From AM-2324 sp042091035 (GTDB taxonomy: Bacteria > Bacteroidota > Bacteroidia > Chitinophagales > Saprospiraceae), in contig JBELIG010000083.1 in the NCBI GenBank assembly GCA_042091035.1, forward strand, positions 1-12,121: a stretch of DNA of 12,121 nt, read 5' to 3'. The notes below the pieces were generated by a model, which was not told the origin of the DNA, made no database searches, and saw only the letters and a list, made by a program, of their open reading frames with translations. The position numbers were made by a program, and so were the translations under genes. The stretch's first letter is position 1, and each line of letters starts with the position of its first letter. This document shows, piece by piece, positions 7,286 to 12,121 of this stretch.

Positions 7286-8605
7286 ATGTCTACTTCCCTA
7301 TTACCACTGATCTACGTCACCCTAGGTTTTGCACTCGGATTCATAATCGCTCTTTTGAAATACAGCGGAAAAACGAATTCAACAGAACTAAAAAACAATT
7401 ATGTACCTATCAATCAGTTTGAGGAAAAGCAATTACAATTACAAAAAACTGAAGGTCATAATCGTTCCCTAAATGAAGAATTAATTGAGCTAAATAAAGA
7501 TAATGCTACCTTACAAGCTAACCTAAACAATGTTCAAGAAAACCTAGACAAACAAAAGGAAGAAATACTCCAGCTTAACAAACAGGCGCAGTTGCAATTT
7601 AAAGAATTGGCAAACAGTATTTTGGAAGAAAAAAGCGAGCACTTTAAACGCACAAACCAGAAGGCGATAGAGGATATCCTTAAGCCTCTAAAAGAAAAAA
7701 TTGGTGAATTCGAAGAAGGCATAGAGCGCAAATTCACCCAGGATGCCAAGGATAAAGGTGCTCTTGCTCAAGCGATCAACAATCTAAAAGAATTAAACAC
7801 GCAACTCAGTCAGGATGCCTTGTCTTTAACCAAAGCCTTGAAAGGGGATTCAAAGGTTCAGGGTGACTGGGGAGAGGTCCAATTGGAGCAATTGTTAGAG
7901 GTATCCGGCCTACAAAAAGGTATTCACTTCAAAACCCAGAACAGCTATAAAGATCAAGAAGGTTTGCTAAAACGCCCAGATTTTATTGTTGACCTACCTG
8001 AAAACAGATGTATAATAATTGACTCTAAAGTTTCCTTAACTGCTTATGAAAGATATTGCTCATCAGAAGATTCAGGGGAGCAGAAGCTACAAATGAAGCA
8101 ACACATCGATAGCTTAAAAAATCACATCAAAGGCCTACATGGAAAAACCTATGAATCTTTAGAGGGCCTTAATACAGTAGATTATGTAATGTTATATGTA
8201 CCTATTGAACCTGCATTAAGCTTAGCCATGGCAGAACAAAATGATCTCTACCAATTTGCCTTGGACAGAAATATAATCCTTGTTTCAAATACGACACTAC
8301 TGGCTACAATGCGCACGGTTTCATTTATCTGGAAAAAGCAGAGTCAAGAGAAAAATGCACTTAAAATAGCTAAAGAAGCAGGGCAACTCTATGATAAATT
8401 TATCGGCTTTATAGAGGACCTAAATGAACTTGGAAATCAACTTCAAAAGTCCAATAAAACATTTGAGAAGGCCATGAATAAACTCTCCGATTCTCCTGTT
8501 AAAGGAAAAACGATCTTAGGTAAGATTGAAAATTTGAAGGAACTAGGGGCAGAGACTAATAAATCCCTTCCAATAAAACAAAAGGAAGAGCTTGGCCTTA
8601 ATTGA
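7286..8605 (+). CDS. rmuC: RmuC family protein (membrane-anchored coiled coil with nuclease-like domain)
   Basis: This is a 439-aa protein, close to the 475 aa of E. coli RmuC. An N-terminal membrane anchor covers about 5-25 (LLPLIYVTLGFALGFIIALL). A long heptad-rich coiled coil follows at about 42-120. The RmuC domain spans about 125-415 with the family landmarks GDWGEVQLEQLL (193-204), KRPDFIVDLP (229-238) and IIDSKVSLTAYERY (244-257). D232, D246 and K248 fit the PD-(D/E)xK-like site proposed for the family. RmuC is linked genetically to limiting DNA inversions and other recombination; its biochemical action is not settled. The start is the first ATG after the stop-containing AT-rich spacer and places the membrane anchor right at the N-terminus. 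No Shine-Dalgarno is seen. It is transcribed alone, divergent from the MazG-like gene and converging on the acyltransferase pair. Confidence 0.93.
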   Translation: MSTSLLPLIYVTLGFALGFIIALLKYSGKTNSTELKNNYVPINQFEEKQLQLQKTEGHNRSLNEELIELNKDNATLQANLNNVQENLDKQKEEILQLNKQAQLQFKELANSILEEKSEHFKRTNQKAIEDILKPLKEKIGEFEEGIERKFTQDAKDKGALAQAINNLKELNTQLSQDALSLTKALKGDSKVQGDWGEVQLEQLLEVSGLQKGIHFKTQNSYKDQEGLLKRPDFIVDLPENRCIIIDSKVSLTAYERYCSSEDSGEQKLQMKQHIDSLKNHIKGLHGKTYESLEGLNTVDYVMLYVPIEPALSLAMAEQNDLYQFALDRNIILVSNTTLLATMRTVSFIWKKQSQEKNALKIAKEAGQLYDKFIGFIEDLNELGNQLQKSNKTFEKAMNKLSDSPVKGKTILGKIENLKELGAETNKSLPIKQKEELGLN

Positions 8606-8619
8606 CCAAGCACTTTTTT
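8590..8619 (+). terminator. Rho-independent terminator of rmuC, overlapping its 3' end
   Basis: GCTTGG (8590-8595) and CCAAGC (8606-8611) form a 6-bp stem with a 10-nt loop, followed by AC and six T (8614-8619). The left arm lies inside the last rmuC codons and the stop codon is in the loop. The T-run overlaps the stop codon of the converging acyltransferase gene. Read on the minus strand the hairpin has no good U-tract, so it is clearer as a + strand terminator. Confidence 0.7.
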
Positions 8620-9889
8620 AATTTCTTATTGCAGCACGTTGGGCAGACAGCTGCTCCAATACTGCTTTACTCGCAAAAGATCTCTTGAAGCTAAACATAT
8701 TGCGCTTCCATGCACCTTTGAAGTAAATATATACAACAGCTAATAATGGAATAGATCCAAGAATGGCTAATGCATAAGTCCAAGGCAAGAGTATGAAAGA
8801 TATAATCGCAATTATCAAGAAATATATCTGATAGAAAACAATAGATGCACCAATTTTTACGGAGCAGATGAATTCATCTCTTTTCATTAGCTTATGTGCT
8901 ATTCGCTTACCAGAATAAACAGGTAAGAAGTTCAACACATATCCAAGGAAAGCAAAAGGAAGCATTATTAAGAGTAATAAACTAGATAAAGGATTCCATT
9001 TTTTATTTCTCGAAACTACAGCATCACTTAACTTTGCCTTCGCCAAAGCATGCTTATACTTTTTAACATCAGCAGAAAGTAAGGCTTTGTCCTCCTCATT
9101 AAGTTTATTTACATGTTCTGTAACTTTTATTTCTTTCTGGAGCAAAGCCTCTGAGTCATCTTTTATAGGCAGGACCGAGAAATTGTGGCTATTGTGCTCT
9201 AATCGGATTAGTTGATCTACAAGTGGCGCATCCGAATCATCCTCAATATGTACAATGTTCTTACGCATTACTTTATAGGCATCATCACGTATTAAATTGA
9301 TCGTTTTCACTTGATTATCTTCGTATTGCTTTAGGTAATCGGAAAGTGGAATAGGATCATCAAATTTAACATGAACAATTGATCTAATGCGGGTAGGGTC
9401 AGAATAACTGAGTGAAACCGGAACAATGTTAATATCGTCCTGCTGATAGTTTTTCCAATAGTGCAATGCCATGTGCGCAAATCCTTTTTTGAAAGGACGC
9501 AATTTCCTACGTTTATCTGTAGAACCTTCTGGCATGATCATAACAGAACCATTTCTATGCAAAACCTCTGCTATGCGGTCAAAAGTTATATTATTTTTAT
9601 CCTTTGCATTTCTAGAATCAGTAGCTCTAAATATAGGAATACCATTTATGCTATTTAACATTCTAAGTGCTATACCCTTCTTAAACACGTCCCCACGTAT
9701 CAAAAAATGAAGGTAAGCCTTTGTCTGTGCTGCCAAAAGAATAGGATCCACGAAAGAGGTAGGATGATTCAACAAATACAATGTCTTTTTGCCAAGCGGC
9801 ATTTTATGTTCATTGATGATATAGATCTTCTTGAAATAGACCTTTAGAGCTATTCTTATGAATGGAACGAAATAATTATATAAACTCAT
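8618..9889 (-). CDS. PlsC-type lysophospholipid/glycerol-phosphate acyltransferase, downstream member of a pair
   Basis: This is a 423-aa membrane acyltransferase. Taking ATG at 9889 as start, the PlsC motifs run in order: motif I NHPTSFVD with H42 and D48 (an HX5D spacing), motif II GIPIFR (83-88), motif III MPEGSTDKRRKLRPFKKG (119-136) and motif IV VPVSL (156-160). Members transfer acyl groups to lysophosphatidic acid or related glycerol lipids at the inner membrane. The true acceptor here is unknown. After the catalytic domain come a charged helical linker (about 185-295) and three hydrophobic segments (about 301-323, 345-367, 369-391), then a basic tail. A TTG three bases upstream is in frame, but the ATG overlaps the stop of the preceding gene as TGATG, a classic coupling arrangement, so I prefer it. 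The upstream neighbour is a paralogue of almost the same length. Confidence 0.88.
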   Translation of the reverse strand: MSLYNYFVPFIRIALKVYFKKIYIINEHKMPLGKKTLYLLNHPTSFVDPILLAAQTKAYLHFLIRGDVFKKGIALRMLNSINGIPIFRATDSRNAKDKNNITFDRIAEVLHRNGSVMIMPEGSTDKRRKLRPFKKGFAHMALHYWKNYQQDDINIVPVSLSYSDPTRIRSIVHVKFDDPIPLSDYLKQYEDNQVKTINLIRDDAYKVMRKNIVHIEDDSDAPLVDQLIRLEHNSHNFSVLPIKDDSEALLQKEIKVTEHVNKLNEEDKALLSADVKKYKHALAKAKLSDAVVSRNKKWNPLSSLLLLIMLPFAFLGYVLNFLPVYSGKRIAHKLMKRDEFICSVKIGASIVFYQIYFLIIAIISFILLPWTYALAILGSIPLLAVVYIYFKGAWKRNMFSFKRSFASKAVLEQLSAQRAAIRN

Positions 9890-11157
9890 CAATTACAATT
9901 TAGGTTCTTGAAAGTACTTTCTAAAGCATCGGTTGCACCGATAATAGAAAGTCGCGTATCTAAATTTAATCGCTTAAATTTAAATTTATTCAACTCATCC
10001 TTAAATAAATAACGAAATCTCTTAAATAATAAACCTAGGTTCATAAATAAAAGCACATATAGTGCTCCATAGGGCAAATATAAAGAAGCTACTACCATCA
10101 AAACACCAAAATAAAGAATACCTGCTCCCATTGTTGAAGCAAACAAAACGGAGGATACAAAAGTGTCAACTATTTCAATTTTAGTATTTACCCACTTTGC
10201 AAAGAAATACGGTGCAGAGATAAAAAGTCCAAAAGGAGCTAGAAGCATATAAGCAATTATAAGCAGCCATTGCATCTTCATTTCTTGTTTAAATGGCATA
10301 AGAGATAATGCTGATTTATGCAGTAATTTATCCAATGTTTTTAATTGCTTTTCCAGAGAAACTTTTTCATCCGTATTCATCTTTGAAAGAGATATACAAA
10401 GCTCTTTTTGATCTTCTACTCTATTATCAAAACGCTTATCAACTCCCACAGGATTCAAATCAGTATGCGCTTTAAGAACTTTTTCCGACAGTGTATCATC
10501 TATAGGGTCTGGAATTTGTATCAAAGTCTTCTGTAGTTCTTTCCCCAATACTTTAGTCAATTGCATGATACCTCTATTATTATGGGCCTGATATTCCTCA
10601 TAATAGTCAGCAACGCGAATAGGGGTTCCAATCGTAAAATGAACTTCTGTACCTAACTTATCTTGATTCGTGAAATTAACCCCAACTGGTATTATTCTCA
10701 ATCCACAATTGGGTCTCTTTTCTAATGTACCAAAAGCGATCCTTGCAGTCCCTTTTTTCATCTTGCCCATTCTACGAACAGGAGTGATATGTCCTTCAGC
10801 AAGAATCATTAGCCACTTTTTCTTCAAAAGATACTCTACAACAAAACGGATAGAGTTATAATTATTCTTGACTACATTTAAGCCTCCATCTTTGACCCTA
10901 AACATAGGCACAAGATGCATTGACGCCAAAAGCAAGCGCTTAAATTTGGTTTTAAACAAATCTCCCCTAACAATGAAACTTAATGATCTTGGGAGCCACG
11001 TAGCCATTAAGCAGGGTTCTAAAAATGCAGACGGGTGATTCGTGGCAAAAATAATAGGTACCCCCTTTGGAATATGCTCCATTCCACTAAAACGAACATT
11101 CCTGTAAAGCATTTGGAAAGTCAATTTTGCAAAGGGGCGAATAAAATAATAGAGCAT
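9889..11157 (-). CDS. PlsC-type acyltransferase paralogue with divergent motifs, upstream member of a pair
   Basis: This is a 422-aa protein counted from ATG at 11157; an in-frame TTG two codons upstream (11163) is a less likely start. The PlsC fold is recognisable: motif I NHPSAFLE (H41, with E47 where Asp is usual), motif II VPMFR (83-87), motif III LAEGHITP (119-126, AEGH in place of PEGS/T) and motif IV IIPVGVNF (155-162). The motif I histidine and the motif III glutamate and glycine are kept. It may therefore be an active acyltransferase of a distinct clade, or a partner with altered activity. A charged linker (about 185-290) and hydrophobic segments (about 296-319 and several from 335 to 378) follow, as in the downstream paralogue. 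It is the first gene of the pair, with a good promoter at 11193-11225, and its TGA overlaps the next ATG. Confidence 0.85.
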   Translation of the reverse strand: MLYYFIRPFAKLTFQMLYRNVRFSGMEHIPKGVPIIFATNHPSAFLEPCLMATWLPRSLSFIVRGDLFKTKFKRLLLASMHLVPMFRVKDGGLNVVKNNYNSIRFVVEYLLKKKWLMILAEGHITPVRRMGKMKKGTARIAFGTLEKRPNCGLRIIPVGVNFTNQDKLGTEVHFTIGTPIRVADYYEEYQAHNNRGIMQLTKVLGKELQKTLIQIPDPIDDTLSEKVLKAHTDLNPVGVDKRFDNRVEDQKELCISLSKMNTDEKVSLEKQLKTLDKLLHKSALSLMPFKQEMKMQWLLIIAYMLLAPFGLFISAPYFFAKWVNTKIEIVDTFVSSVLFASTMGAGILYFGVLMVVASLYLPYGALYVLLFMNLGLLFKRFRYLFKDELNKFKFKRLNLDTRLSIIGATDALESTFKNLNCN

Positions 11158-11192
11158 TAACAAGCTTATTTAAAATGAATGTAATTATTTGC

Positions 11193-11225
11193 CAAAATTA
11201 TCCTTTTTTATCAAACTATTGCAAT
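11193..11225 (-). promoter_or_regulatory. Bacteroidota-type promoter for the acyltransferase pair
   Basis: On the minus strand, ATTG (11225-11222) is followed after 21 bp by TAATTTTG (11200-11193), an exact match to TAnnTTTG at -7 with a near-consensus -33. Transcription would begin near 11186 and leave a leader of about 30 nt before the ATG at 11157. I found no comparably good promoter for miaA on the + strand in the rest of this 120-bp divergent spacer. Confidence 0.65.
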
Positions 11226-11277
11226 TAGAATTTTATATTATTGAATAAAGGTAAATTACAATTTATACCAATACCTA

Positions 11278-12121
11278 ATGAACCCAGCAAAAAACATAAT
11301 CGTAATAGGAGGCCCAACCGCCTCTGGAAAAACAAGTCTTTCAATACGATTGGCTAAGGAACTAAATTGTCCTATACTCTCTGCAGATAGCAGGCAATTT
11401 TATAGAGAAATGAATATTGGCACGGCTAAACCTAATGCAAAGGAACTTGCACAAGCAGATCACTACTTTATTGGAACGAAAAGCATTCACGAGGCCTACA
11501 CAGTTGGTGACTATGAAAAAGAGTCACTTGAACTTTGCACCGAATTATTCAAAAAACATAAAACTTTAATTCTTGTTGGTGGCTCTGGACTATTTATTGA
11601 TGCCCTTACCGTGGGCCTGAATAAATTCCCTTTTGTACCTGAAGATGTAAAATTGGAAGTTCAAGAACTTTACGAAAAGAACGGTTTGAATTATATCCAG
11701 GAAAAACTAAAGAAAGAAGATCCTGAATATCATGCGATTGTAGATCTCCAAAATCCTGCACGTATCATGAGAGCCTTAACTATCACTACAAGTACAGATA
11801 AAACATTCAGCTACTATCGTAATCAAGAATTGCCAATCAGAAGCTTCCAATCCAAATATTTCGCATTAGATTGGGAAAGAACAAGTTTATACAATAGAAT
11901 CAATGACAGAGTAGATCAAATGATGCTGAATGGACTATATGAAGAAGCTGAAGGATTGTATACGAACAGGAAATTAGCAGCCTTACAAACGGTTGGCTAT
12001 CAGGAATTATTCAAAGCTATGGAACAGAAAATAAGTTTGGAAGATGCAATTGAACTTATAAAGAGGAATACTCGGAGATATGCAAAGCGACAAATGACCT
12101 GGTTAAGACGTGAATCAAAAT
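11278..12121 (+). CDS. miaA: tRNA dimethylallyltransferase MiaA, cut by the window end
   Basis: The frame opens at ATG 11278 and stays open for 281 codons to the window edge. The product reads as MiaA, which adds a dimethylallyl group to N6 of A37 in tRNAs reading codons that start with U. Visible landmarks are the P-loop GPTASGKT (12-19), SADSRQFYREMNIGTAKP (35-52) with the catalytic Asp D37, HYFIG (62-66), VGGSGLF (100-106), LQTVGYQEL (236-244) and RRYAKRQMTWLRR (266-278) near the C-terminus. The usual length is about 300 aa, so only some 15-25 residues and the stop are missing. Nothing suggests that the gene itself is broken. It is divergent from the acyltransferase operon. The start is the ATG directly before the NPAKNIIVIGGPT strand; no Shine-Dalgarno is seen. 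Confidence 0.95.
   Translation, partial: MNPAKNIIVIGGPTASGKTSLSIRLAKELNCPILSADSRQFYREMNIGTAKPNAKELAQADHYFIGTKSIHEAYTVGDYEKESLELCTELFKKHKTLILVGGSGLFIDALTVGLNKFPFVPEDVKLEVQELYEKNGLNYIQEKLKKEDPEYHAIVDLQNPARIMRALTITTSTDKTFSYYRNQELPIRSFQSKYFALDWERTSLYNRINDRVDQMMLNGLYEEAEGLYTNRKLAALQTVGYQELFKAMEQKISLEDAIELIKRNTRRYAKRQMTWLRRESK

Noticed and set aside
7286..7640. Chance that the coiled-coil protein is an SMC-like or secretion component rather than RmuC
   Set aside because: The C-terminal half carries the RmuC landmarks (GDWGEVQL, RPDFIVDLP, IDSKVSLTAYERY) in the right order, and there is no ATPase or secretion motif.
11158..11277. Promoter for miaA in the divergent spacer
   Set aside because: The best -7-like string on the + strand, TATTATTG near 11247-11254, has no TTG at the right distance upstream, so I could not support a call.
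1..12121. CRISPR arrays, insertion sequences, attachment sites, tRNA or rRNA genes
   Set aside because: No regularly spaced repeats, transposase or integrase motifs, terminal inverted repeats or RNA-gene folds were seen. Coding regions fill nearly the whole window.

Overview
This window looks like chromosomal DNA from a member of the Bacteroidota. The signs are an AT-rich composition, a TonB-dependent receptor with an N-terminal carboxypeptidase-regulatory-like domain, promoter elements of the Bacteroidota type (TAnnTTTG at -7 with a TTG-containing -33), start codons without clear Shine-Dalgarno sequences, and proteins that all read as Bacteroidota versions of their families. Genus and species cannot be fixed from this sequence.

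Layout. From 2 to 4149 on the + strand lies a two-gene translesion-synthesis cassette: a DinB-type Y-family polymerase followed 29 bp later by a short second DnaE-type polymerase (978 aa). They probably act together as an error-prone, damage-tolerance replication module. A regulator would be expected just upstream, but the window begins one base before dinB. A 104-bp gap with an AT-only repeat and a good -7 element leads into an 807-aa TonB-dependent outer-membrane receptor (4254-6677). That gene converges on a small MazG/HisE-like nucleotide pyrophosphohydrolase (minus strand, 6719-7204), and a strong bidirectional hairpin terminator separates them. An 81-bp AT-rich divergent spacer with two perfect inverted repeats then leads to rmuC (7286-8605, +), a membrane-anchored coiled-coil protein with a nuclease-like fold.

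rmuC converges on a two-gene minus-strand operon (11157 down to 8618) of paralogous membrane-associated PlsC-type acyltransferases. The two are nearly equal in length and coupled by a TGATG stop/start overlap. The operon has a good Bacteroidota promoter at 11193-11225 and is divergent from miaA (11278 to the window end, +), the tRNA dimethylallyltransferase, whose last residues are cut off by the window edge.

Overall this is mostly housekeeping and genome-maintenance DNA: translesion polymerases, nucleotide-pool clean-up, RmuC, phospholipid acylation and tRNA modification, plus one nutrient receptor. I see no mobile elements, CRISPR arrays, rRNA or tRNA genes, and no gene-free stretch above about 120 bp. 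I did not find a clearly new system. The points most worth a second look are the two-polymerase cassette with its degraded PHP site, the coupled acyltransferase pair with different catalytic motifs, and the inverted repeats in the mazG-like/rmuC spacer.
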